Assembly (NCBI GenBank): GCA_947501005.1
Contig: CANMTU010000002.1
Location: 1-64,000 of the forward strand
Origin: an uncultured Erythrobacter sp.
Lineage (GTDB): Bacteria; Pseudomonadota; Alphaproteobacteria; Sphingomonadales; Sphingomonadaceae
DNA length: 64,000 bases
Direction of reading: 5' to 3'
Shown: piece after piece, positions 9,241 to 16,316 of the stretch
Numbering within the stretch: the stretch's first letter is position 1
How the letters are laid out: every line of letters begins with the position of its first letter
Notes under the pieces: generated by a model
Database searches by the model: none
Seen by the model: only the letters and a program-made list of their open reading frames with translations
Told to the model about the DNA's origin: nothing
Position numbers and translations under genes: made by a program

Positions 9241-9803
9241 CCCTCCAGGCCGTCGTGATCGGCACTTCGGCTGGCGGCGTCCAGGCGCTGTCGCAGGTGC
9301 TCCCCAGGCTGCCGGCGGATTTTCCCGCCCCGGTTCTCGTGGTCGTCCATGTCCCGCCGAAGCAAAGCAATTCGATCGTCGACCTGTTCGCCGCGAAGTG
9401 TCGGCTCCCGGTCAAAGAAGCGGAGGACAAGGAACCTCTAGCGCCCGGCACGATCTATTTCGCTCCGCCGGATTATCACCTGCTCGTCGAAGCCTGTGGA
9501 ACCATCGCCCTGTCCTCGGACGAGCCTGTCAATCACTCGCGTCCGGCGATCGATGTGCTGTTCGAAAGCGCAGCCGATGCCTTTGGTCCGGGATTGGCCG
9601 GCATCGTCATGACCGGGGCAAACAGCGATGGGGCGCAGGGCCTGCGGGCCGTATACGCCGCCGATGGACAGGCCATCGTGCAAATCCCCGCCACGGCAGA
9701 AGTCGCGACCATGCCTGAGGCCGCACTGACCGCCTGTCCCGACGCGCGGACGATGGCACTGGAAAGAATTGTACCCGCTCTGGAGGCGATGATCGCGCGA
9801 TGA
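9237..9803 (+). CDS. cheB: CheB-type methylesterase without receiver domain
   Basis: 188 residues forming only the CheB catalytic domain. The triad is visible: Ser11 in GTSAGGVQAL, His38 in VVVHVPP and Asp131 in MTGANSDGAQGL. The usual N-terminal receiver that controls CheB by phosphorylation is absent, so activity must be constitutive or set by partner binding. It would remove the methyl groups added by the preceding CheR, or deamidate glutamines. ATGA overlaps at both ends tie it to cheR and to the following receiver-kinase. Confidence 0.9.
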   Translation: MTLQAVVIGTSAGGVQALSQVLPRLPADFPAPVLVVVHVPPKQSNSIVDLFAAKCRLPVKEAEDKEPLAPGTIYFAPPDYHLLVEACGTIALSSDEPVNHSRPAIDVLFESAADAFGPGLAGIVMTGANSDGAQGLRAVYAADGQAIVQIPATAEVATMPEAALTACPDARTMALERIVPALEAMIAR

Positions 9804-10936
9804 CCGATACTGTCAAATTCCTGCTGGTAGACGATCTGGAGGAGAACCTCCTTGCGCTGGAGGCGCTGCTGGCGCGTGAAGATCTTGAACTGCACAAGGC
9901 TCACAGCGGGGAGGAAGCTCTCGAACTGATGCTGGGCAACGAATATGCGCTTGCCCTGCTCGACGTGCAGATGCCTGGCATGGATGGCTTCGAATTGGCC
10001 GAAATCATGCGCGCAAACGAGCGTTCGCGGCATATTCCAATCATTTTCCTCACCGCAGGCAGCGGGGATGCGGCGCGCAAGTTCCGCGGATACGAGGCAG
10101 GCGCGGTCGACTTCATCCAGAAGCCGATCGAAGCCGACATCCTGCGATCCAAGTCGAGCGTCTTCTTCGATATGTTCATCCAGCGTCAGCAGATTATTTT
10201 GCAGCGGGACGAGTTGGCAAACTTGACCAAAGCGCTGCAAGCCGCCGACCAGCAAAAGAACCGTTTCCTGGGAGTGCTCGCCCACGAACTGCGCAACCCG
10301 CTGGCGGTGCTGGCGGCCGGGCTCAATTTCCTAGAACGTCCGAGAGAGGGTCTGGACCGCGAGACCGTCCACAAATCGATCAGGCAACACCTCGGTCACA
10401 TGACCCGGCTTGTCGACGATCTGCTCGATATAAACCGTATCGAGCACGGCAAGATATCGCTGCGCAAGGAAAAGCTCTTCCTCGGCGACCTCATGCCGCA
10501 AGCACTGGAAATCGCAGGGCCGTCAATCGAGGCGGGAGGTCATGAACTTCTGGTGGATCTTCCCGAAGACCCGATCATGCTCGATGTAGATCCAGCTCGC
10601 TTTATCCAGATTGTTGGCAACATCGTCGGCAACGCGGCTCGGTATACACCCAATGGTGGCCGGATCGCTGTCACTGCTGCGAAGTTGAATGATCGCGCGA
10701 CCCTGACAGTGTCGGATAACGGCGTAGGCATCCCGACCGAACGGCAAACGCTGATTTTCGAAATGTTCGAACAATCGGATAATGGTCTCGGGATCGTTAG
10801 TGATGGACTGGGGATCGGTCTCGCACTGGTGAAACAATTCGTCGAACTGCACGGCGGGGAAATACGCCTTGTCAAGAGCGCTCCGGGAGAAGGCAGCACG
10901 TTTGAGGTATGGCTGCCACTAGCTCAGCTAGAGTGA
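9800..10936 (+). CDS. Response regulator-histidine kinase (REC-HisKA-HATPase)
   Basis: A soluble 378-residue kinase with an N-terminal receiver (acidic pair in LLVDDLEEN, phospho-acceptor Asp55 in LLDVQMPGMDG, Lys in IQKPIEAD). A short coiled linker leads to HisKA (His162 in GVLAHELRNPLAVL) and HATPase (NIVGNAARYTPNG, DNGVGIP, GLGIGLALV). It has no membrane segment. The receiver-first layout is usual for kinases that take a phosphoryl group from another kinase, here most likely the CHASE3 hybrid kinase at the head of the operon. It is the last gene of the operon. The 286 bases after it hold no gene I can support. Confidence 0.88.
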   Translation: MTDTVKFLLVDDLEENLLALEALLAREDLELHKAHSGEEALELMLGNEYALALLDVQMPGMDGFELAEIMRANERSRHIPIIFLTAGSGDAARKFRGYEAGAVDFIQKPIEADILRSKSSVFFDMFIQRQQIILQRDELANLTKALQAADQQKNRFLGVLAHELRNPLAVLAAGLNFLERPREGLDRETVHKSIRQHLGHMTRLVDDLLDINRIEHGKISLRKEKLFLGDLMPQALEIAGPSIEAGGHELLVDLPEDPIMLDVDPARFIQIVGNIVGNAARYTPNGGRIAVTAAKLNDRATLTVSDNGVGIPTERQTLIFEMFEQSDNGLGIVSDGLGIGLALVKQFVELHGGEIRLVKSAPGEGSTFEVWLPLAQLE

Positions 10937-11222
10937 ACTCGAATGCAGCCGCTTGCGAGCGATTGAGCTCCTTTCTCCGATCATCCAGGACGAGATGCTC
11001 CCGGAATAAGAGACGCCCGCGGCAGGTATTCTCATGCATCCGGACGAAGCTCTTTGAGCGCTCGGCGCCAAGGGCGCGGACTGAAAGGATCCGCATTGAG
11101 GACGGCAGCTTTCAGGACAAAAAACCAAACCCCCGAATGACCGGAACGAGGGCGCAAAGCTGACGCTACTGGCCGAGAGTTCCGGTCGATCTGAACTCGA
11201 TCGGACATAGGCCGGATCCCTT

Positions 11223-12521
11223 TCAGCCGATGCCCAGGTTCGCCTTCAGGATCGCCGCCATGCCGTGATCTCGGATCGTCGCGGCTCGGGCAAATACGGT
11301 TGGTCCGAGCTCGGCCAGCGCCGCGATCTTGTGCTGCTTGGCGTCGAGATAGTCGGGGTCGTCCTTTGCGATCACCTCGATAGCCGCTTCGATGAGCTCG
11401 CCGGTGCTGTCGTCCTGAATGTCGAGAACGAGATCCGGTCGGATCGGCCCGATCCGCGACGCGAGGTCGAACGGCGGGCGCTTGAAGCCGATCGCGATAT
11501 CGCGGCGGCGCCAGCGATACTGGAGGTCGAGAAGACCGGTCACGGCGTCGCGCTCGGCCTGGTTGTGGACCGCCACGAAGTTCGTGGCGCGCGCGAGTGG
11601 CTGGGCGTAGGCGCGCAACGCAGCATAGCCGTCGCGTGGATTGTGTTCGCCGACCACGACAAGGACAAGATATGGGGGGCCGGCGAGCGCGCCCGTATAT
11701 TGGACTTGGGTCTTGATCTCCAGCTCGTGACCCTGGGCTAGCGTGATCGTCGTTCCCGAAATATCGAGCGCGTAGAGGGCGAGAAAGGCTTGCGGAGCGA
11801 GCCCGGTCGGCCAGGTCTGCGCCGCCTTGCGCAGTCGCGCGAACACGACATTGCGCTGGTAGGGCTCGATGTGGGTGTAGAAGTGCTTGGAGAGCGGAAT
11901 GCCCGGGGCAACGAACAGGCGTTCGGCGGCGCTGCGCAGGCGCGCAAACTCCTTTGCCATCGAGCTGTCGCGGCCGCTGTCCGCCGGGAGCGGCTCGACC
12001 ACGTTCACCGCCGACATTTCCATCAGCAGCCAGAGCAGGCGTGCGAGTCGCGGTATCGTAACGCCGCGGGTCCGGTCGTCGGGTTCGCTCTCGTCGGGCA
12101 TGCCGGCGAGCTTCTCCGGAGCAAGCCCGTGGGCCGTGAACAGCCCGTGCGGTTCGTCGGTCGTCGGCGGGACGGCGCTGCGCTTCTCGCGGAAGCGCTG
12201 GGGCGCCTGCTCGCGGAAAAATGGGCAGTCGTTCTCGTGTTCGGGGCGCTTCTGGCGTTCGCTGGTGAGGCGTCGCAGATAGTAGGTTTCGGCTTCCGAG
12301 AGATAGGCTGGCGACATGAGCGGTGGGGGCGTGTCCGCGCCGAGGCAATCGCACGCGATCCATTGCCCATGCGTCCGTGCCTTGACGACCATGGTGACGC
12401 TGGCGCGGTGGTCGGCATCGGTGCCCTCCCCTTCGTACCAGCGCACGAGCGCGTCGCGGACCACTTGAGGGACGTCCGAACGGAGAGACAGGCCTCTCGA
12501 CTGGCGAGGCACCAACCACAT
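11223..12521 (-). CDS. Unknown plasmid-backbone protein with possible nuclease-like C-terminus
   Basis: A 432-residue protein I do not recognise. The N-terminal half has spaced Cys/His pairs (WIACDCLGAD, EHENDCPFF) that could bind a metal. The C-terminal part reads IGPIRPDLVLDI, then AIEVIAKDDPDYLDAKQHK; the spacing PD...(E)xV..D..Y..K resembles the PD-(D/E)XK nuclease core, but this is pattern reading only. It is preceded by an AGGA ribosome site and lies at the left end of the backbone block, 75 bases from a divergent small gene. A role in plasmid DNA processing is a guess from context. Confidence 0.65.
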   Translation of the reverse strand: MWLVPRQSRGLSLRSDVPQVVRDALVRWYEGEGTDADHRASVTMVVKARTHGQWIACDCLGADTPPPLMSPAYLSEAETYYLRRLTSERQKRPEHENDCPFFREQAPQRFREKRSAVPPTTDEPHGLFTAHGLAPEKLAGMPDESEPDDRTRGVTIPRLARLLWLLMEMSAVNVVEPLPADSGRDSSMAKEFARLRSAAERLFVAPGIPLSKHFYTHIEPYQRNVVFARLRKAAQTWPTGLAPQAFLALYALDISGTTITLAQGHELEIKTQVQYTGALAGPPYLVLVVVGEHNPRDGYAALRAYAQPLARATNFVAVHNQAERDAVTGLLDLQYRWRRRDIAIGFKRPPFDLASRIGPIRPDLVLDIQDDSTGELIEAAIEVIAKDDPDYLDAKQHKIAALAELGPTVFARAATIRDHGMAAILKANLGIG

Positions 12522-12595
12522 GCCTTGTTCCTAGCCGAAACCGCGTTGACGGTCTAGTCTGTTCACTCTACGTTCACAGTAAGGAGACCTGTGAC

Positions 12596-13081
12596 ATGAA
12601 GCGATCTGCGTATCTCAACCGGTTCGATCTCGACATCACACTGCGCGATGCGAGCGTTGATCCTGCCAATCGGCCGACCCAGCGCATGCTCGCGGCGGCT
12701 GCGATAGGAATGGACGTCGAGGACGCGTATTTCGCGGCCGTGGAGCTGCGCGAGGCGGTCGAGTGGGTCCACGAGGGTGTCTCGGGCGGTAAACGCAAGC
12801 TGTCGACGATCCTGGGCAACAGCTGTGACGACTACCAGCGGTGCCTCTACTACATTCTCGCGGGCCGCGGTGTCGTGCAGATGCTGGACGATCTCATGTG
12901 GCTTGAGGAGCTGCTCGAGGCCCGCGGGCGTGTTGCGGGTAAGCTGCCTAGGCGTGGGGTCACGACGATGCCGCTGGTGAATCCCTACGTCGCGGCGGAG
13001 CCCGATGGGCCAGTGGTCCGCCCTCTCGACGATTTCGTGCAGGGCGCGTCCTGGTCGGCAGATCCGGCGCTCACCGAATGA
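12596..13081 (+). CDS. Hypothetical protein
   Basis: 161 residues, no signal peptide or membrane segment, mostly helical and acidic (e.g. VELREAVEWVHEGV, MLDDLMWLEELLEA). The start has a strong AAGGAGA site seven bases upstream. Family unknown to me. It is divergent from the 432-residue protein and convergent with the nuclease gene, whose 3' end it overlaps by 11 bases. Such tight convergence suggests both genes are real and of long standing in this backbone. Confidence 0.65.
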   Translation: MKRSAYLNRFDLDITLRDASVDPANRPTQRMLAAAAIGMDVEDAYFAAVELREAVEWVHEGVSGGKRKLSTILGNSCDDYQRCLYYILAGRGVVQMLDDLMWLEELLEARGRVAGKLPRRGVTTMPLVNPYVAAEPDGPVVRPLDDFVQGASWSADPALTE

Positions 13082-13511
13082 GATCGGGCGACGCCGTGAT
13101 GGCGTCGGGGCAGGTGCGCATGATGGCCGAGAGATCGTCCCAATCGGAACGATAAAGCGCCTGCCCTGCGCTCAGCTGGTGACAGGAAAGGTCCGTGCCA
13201 TCGGCTGAAACCATCGCGAGCGTGCGCCCGTAGCGATCCTTTCCGAAGCGACGGATGGCGAGGCGTCCCGTCATGGCGGAGCTGAGACTGTCTGCGCTTG
13301 TGGACGGATCTCCGGGCGCACAGGCGCGCCCAGGTCGGCAGTGTCCGGGAAGCTCGGGTGCGTCGATGCCGAGAAGCCGTATGCGCTCCTCGCCGCAGCG
13401 GATCGTGTCACCGTCGGAGACGCTGCAGTCGGCCAGCGCTTCTTCCGGCGGGAGCGGCGGCGGTGCGCATGCAGCCAATGTGATAACAAGTGAGAGTGTG
13501 CACACGTTCAC
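13071..13511 (-). CDS. Thermonuclease-like (SNase-fold) lipoprotein
   Basis: 146 residues from a GTG start at 13511 that forms a GTGA overlap with the stop of the upstream small ORF. The short N-terminus CTLSLVITLAAC ends in a lipobox cysteine. The rest carries the staphylococcal-nuclease-like core: VSDGDTIRCGEERIRLLGIDAPELPG and FGKDRYGRTLAMV, with Asp and Arg residues in the places the fold uses. The signal is unusually short and lacks basic residues, so membrane anchoring is uncertain. A periplasmic nuclease could act during DNA transfer or nutrient scavenging; that is inference. A longer in-frame start in the track has no supporting ribosome site. Confidence 0.75.
   Translation of the reverse strand: MNVCTLSLVITLAACAPPPLPPEEALADCSVSDGDTIRCGEERIRLLGIDAPELPGHCRPGRACAPGDPSTSADSLSSAMTGRLAIRRFGKDRYGRTLAMVSADGTDLSCHQLSAGQALYRSDWDDLSAIMRTCPDAITASPDLIR
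13493..13508. repeat. Degenerate copy of the CACGTGT-NN-ACACGTG palindrome (site F)
   Basis: Reads AGAGTGT-GC-ACACGTT on the plus strand, retaining GTGT-NN-ACACGT of the consensus. It lies over the first codons of the nuclease gene, where a bound protein would block transcription or translation start. Weakest member of the family. Confidence 0.4.
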
Positions 13512-13738
13512 GAGCGAACCTCGACCACCACCCTGCCCTCCGCACCGTCGCACTTGCCGACGCGAAAGGGTTGAAGCGGATTGCCGGTGTGAATAACCGC
13601 CATTGGGCGGCCGAGTTGGTCCATCAGCCGTCCTGCGAGCCGCTGCGCATGCGTACGGCTGCACAGGTCATACCGCTTCGGGCTGAGGTTGGCGGGCTCC
13701 GCGAGGGGGTCGGTCATGGTCGGGTCTTTCTTGTTCAT
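13508..13738 (-). CDS. Small hypothetical protein, coupled to nuclease
   Basis: 76 residues starting at ATG 13738; hydrophilic, with RTHAQRLAGRLMDQLGRP and a PFRVGKCDGAEGRVVVEVRS end that looks like a small beta-rich domain. Its stop overlaps the GTG start of the nuclease gene (GTGA), so translation is coupled. It sits 26 bases downstream of the 220-residue gene, in the same leftward series. Function unknown to me. Confidence 0.6.
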   Translation of the reverse strand: MNKKDPTMTDPLAEPANLSPKRYDLCSRTHAQRLAGRLMDQLGRPMAVIHTGNPLQPFRVGKCDGAEGRVVVEVRS

Positions 13739-13764
13739 GGTCTGCCACGTTGTGTTTAGGCGCG

Positions 13765-14427
13765 CTAGAACTGCGTGGCGTGAACCTTGGTCTGGGGCAC
13801 GATCGAGAACCTCATCTTGGCAAGGTTGCTCACTCGGTATCGCGCGGGCCCGCTATCGGTCAGCGCGAGAGCGGTGCGGCGGCCTTGTTTGCGGATGACG
13901 AAGTCCGTCCCTTCATGCCCGTCGACGAACCTGATCGGTGAGGCGAAGCGGATTCGCATTCCGTCCTCGAGCTTGCGTGTCGCACGGGCCAGATTGCGGA
14001 TGCAGCGCCTGCGCCAATTGAGTGCGGCAGGGACGTCGGTCTCTCCGAGCAGCGCGAGGATCCGCTCGGGACAATCGTCCTCGTAAGGACCGACGGTTTC
14101 GTCCATATCCTTGAAGGCGAAGACGTAGCCATCCTTCGCGCGCGGGGTCCAGCGGACGAGGCAGACGACGGCGAAAGCCGTGCCCGCGATACCGTCGGTT
14201 ATCGGCACAACCGCCGCATAATACACCTTGTTGTGCAGGCAGGACGATGCCAGCACCCGCAAGCCCCGCCGTTGGTGGCCATCGGGCAGCGTGGGTGCTG
14301 TTTTCAACGTGTCAACACGTTCACCTGTTGGACCATAAACGTGTTCGTAGGTGAATTGGTGGTCGAGATACGCCTTCGGTGTCGAGTGCGGGTACATGCT
14401 CGACAGCGGCATGGAGAGCCATCCCAT
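13765..14427 (-). CDS. Hypothetical backbone protein
   Basis: 220 residues beginning MGWLSMPLSSM, with no export signal. The central part is a mixed alpha/beta sequence with AFAVVCLVRWTPRAKDG and DETVGPYEDDCPERILALL, and a basic C-terminus. I do not recognise the family with confidence; proteins with this kind of start occur on sphingomonad plasmids. It is 15 bases downstream of the next leftward gene, so the genes from about 16.2 to 13.1 kb form one transcription unit. A 16-bp palindrome (site A) is embedded in its N-terminal coding part. Confidence 0.6.
   Translation of the reverse strand: MGWLSMPLSSMYPHSTPKAYLDHQFTYEHVYGPTGERVDTLKTAPTLPDGHQRRGLRVLASSCLHNKVYYAAVVPITDGIAGTAFAVVCLVRWTPRAKDGYVFAFKDMDETVGPYEDDCPERILALLGETDVPAALNWRRRCIRNLARATRKLEDGMRIRFASPIRFVDGHEGTDFVIRKQGRRTALALTDSGPARYRVSNLAKMRFSIVPQTKVHATQF
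14306..14321. repeat. Palindrome AACGTGT-CA-ACACGTT (site A)
   Basis: A perfect 7+2+7 inverted repeat inside the 220-residue gene, in the codons for ERVDTL. It shares ACGTGT-NN-ACACGT with sites at 15258, 16201, 18643 and, with one mismatch, 58026. Confidence 0.7.
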
Positions 14428-14442
14428 GATGGAATCCTTTCT

Positions 14443-15108
14443 TCAGAGTGCGGTCGTTTGGGCGGGCGCCGCGAGATGCAGCTCGCGGCAAAGGGTGCGG
14501 GCGAACTTGGCGATATCGCCGAGGATGCCGATCTCCACGCGTGTGGGCGAGCCGGTCCATCCTCCCTGGCGTTGTTCGGCGCGCATGTAGGTGACCTCGC
14601 GGCCGGGCATCATCCGGTCGGGATCGAGTTGCAGTCGGAAGCGGTCGGTGGCCAGCTCGAAGCGCGGAACGACCGCCGATCCCCCTGCAAGGCTGCGCAG
14701 ATCGTAGGTGTCGCCGTAGAACCCGAGTTCATGCGCCAAGGCTCGTAGCCGCGTTCGGGCGGCGTCCTTGTAGACGCGGATGAGATGCGGATCGTATCCG
14801 ACGCCGCGGCGCACCAGCGGCACGAGAACATCAGTCGAGCGCAATTGTCTGATCCGCTCCGTGCAGGCCGCGCGAAGGACCGCGTCCTCGAGATGCCTGG
14901 CCTCGGGGTCGCCGCCGGCGGCGATTCGCCCCATGTGCCGGGCTAGAAGCAGGACGGCGGGATCGGTTTCGGGGTCGAGGCCGGCGAGACGAGCGTCGTC
15001 CATCGCCTCGTTGACGGCGCGCGCGCATGTGGTGACGACACGCAGTGCGTCCGGCTGCAGCGCCCGTTCGAAGCGGAACGCGAGATCGTAAGCGGGGATT
15101 GGAGGCAT
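14443..15108 (-). CDS. Hypothetical backbone protein
   Basis: 221 residues from ATG 15108, chosen because AAGGGAG lies seven bases upstream; the track's earlier start has none. A helical, Arg-rich N-terminal half (AVNEAMDDARLAGLDPETDPAVLLLARHMG) precedes a mixed C-terminal half. No family recognised. It sits between ardC (65 bases upstream) and the 220-residue gene (15 bases downstream) and is presumably cotranscribed with them. Confidence 0.6.
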   Translation of the reverse strand: MPPIPAYDLAFRFERALQPDALRVVTTCARAVNEAMDDARLAGLDPETDPAVLLLARHMGRIAAGGDPEARHLEDAVLRAACTERIRQLRSTDVLVPLVRRGVGYDPHLIRVYKDAARTRLRALAHELGFYGDTYDLRSLAGGSAVVPRFELATDRFRLQLDPDRMMPGREVTYMRAEQRQGGWTGSPTRVEIGILGDIAKFARTLCRELHLAAPAQTTAL

Positions 15109-15173
15109 GGCGTATCTCCCTTGGAAAGCCGCCCCTCCCCCTCCCCCCCTTCCCTCTTGCGCCGGTCGTGCCG

Positions 15174-16169
15174 TCACGCGGTCAGGTCGACGGTCTCGCG
15201 CTCACCGCCGGTTCCGATTGCGTCGTCGCCTGCGTCGGACTCGGCGTCGAACCTGTCCACGTGTTCACACGTGGGCGTGCCGAAACTCTTAAGATAACCG
15301 AACGCCTGTTCCGCCTTGGAGGCGGCGTGGATGATCGCGCTCGTGTCACCCTTCAGGATCTTCAGCCAGTGGTCGATATAACTGGCGTGGTTGTCGTGCA
15401 GCTCGGCGGGTAGATCCAGGTCGGCGCAAACGAGGCATTGGCCGATTGAGGCCACGAGTTCCTCGAAAGCGTAGGCGGCATCACCGAAGCGCTTGCCGAA
15501 TTTGCGCTCGAGTCGCCCTGCCCCGCCTGACCAGTGAATCGACTCGTGCGCGCGGGTGCTTGCGTAAAGGTCGTCCGAATAAAACGCGCCGCGCTCGGGC
15601 ATCTGGATGTAATCGCCGACAGGTGAGAAATAGGCGGCGTTGCCACCGTGCCGAACCTCGACCGGAAGGTTGGTGAAGAAGCCGTCGATCGCTGCGCGGT
15701 GTTGTGATTCCTGCCGGGGCTCCGGCGGAACGAGCTCCGGGTAGTAATGCATCGGCAAACCGTCGATCTGGTCGGCGTTGAAGACGTTGTAGGCTTTCAG
15801 GAAGCGGATGCTGCGGTTGTGCTCCTCGCCGGTGACCTTGTTGGTGTCGGTCTTGCTAATCTGCGAGTAGTAGACGCTGAGCGAGGAAGTTTCGCCCTTG
15901 CGGACCTGCGCGCCAATGGCCTGTGCCTGGCGATACGTCATCCAGTACCGGCTATTGAAGCCGCACGCATCGGCCATGGCCCAAAGGAACAGGGTGTTGA
16001 TCCCGGTATAGGGGGTGCCGCAGTGACGCAGCGGGCGCCCGCCACCCCCAGAACGGTCCCACGGTCGTGCCCAGGGCAGAACGCCGGTTTCGAGTTTGGA
16101 AAGAATGAGGGCGCTGATCTCGTTGGCGATGTCGCGGCGCGGGCGAGGGGCGCGGGAAGGCTTGCGCAT
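15174..16169 (-). CDS. ardC: ArdC-like antirestriction protein
   Basis: 331 residues matching the ArdC family. The N-terminal single-strand-DNA-binding domain is ISALILSKLETGVLPWARPWDRSGGGGRP...GTPYTGIN; the C-terminal metallopeptidase-like domain carries HESIHWSG (HExxH) after YIQMPERGAFYS. ArdC proteins coat incoming single-stranded plasmid DNA and protect it from restriction in a new host. The ATG at 16169 has AAGG upstream. A 16-bp palindrome lies 32-47 bases before the start and a second is inside the 3' coding part, suggesting control by a shared regulator. It heads the leftward block down to the nuclease gene. Confidence 0.88.
   Translation of the reverse strand: MRKPSRAPRPRRDIANEISALILSKLETGVLPWARPWDRSGGGGRPLRHCGTPYTGINTLFLWAMADACGFNSRYWMTYRQAQAIGAQVRKGETSSLSVYYSQISKTDTNKVTGEEHNRSIRFLKAYNVFNADQIDGLPMHYYPELVPPEPRQESQHRAAIDGFFTNLPVEVRHGGNAAYFSPVGDYIQMPERGAFYSDDLYASTRAHESIHWSGGAGRLERKFGKRFGDAAYAFEELVASIGQCLVCADLDLPAELHDNHASYIDHWLKILKGDTSAIIHAASKAEQAFGYLKSFGTPTCEHVDRFDAESDAGDDAIGTGGERETVDLTA
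15258..15273. repeat. Palindrome CACGTGT-TC-ACACGTG (site B)
   Basis: A perfect 7+2+7 inverted repeat inside the 3' end of ardC (codons for CEHVD), 150 bases upstream of the next gene's start. Same family as sites A, C, D and E. Confidence 0.75.
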
Positions 16170-16200
16170 GATGGAACCTTTCGGCTGAATGCAACATGCA

Positions 16201-16216
16201 CACGTGTGAACACGTG
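16201..16216. promoter_or_regulatory. Palindrome CACGTGT-GA-ACACGTG upstream of ardC (site C)
   Basis: A perfect 7+2+7 inverted repeat in the short gap between the ParB-like gene and ardC, followed by a partial half-site GCGTGTTGA. Its position just ahead of the ardC start is what a repressor operator would occupy. It is the one intergenic member of the family. Confidence 0.65.
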
Positions 16217-16316
16217 AGCGTGTTGAATGATGGCAAGAAGAATGCGGCAGCCGATCGCAACCGGCTGCCGCGAGTGTCGCCCAGGAGACAGGCGCCAAAG
16301 AAGACTGGGCGGGCCG

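Noticed and set aside
11032-12519. 495-residue minus-strand ORF
   Set aside because: Same strand, other frame of the 432-residue gene; Arg/Pro-rich shadow.
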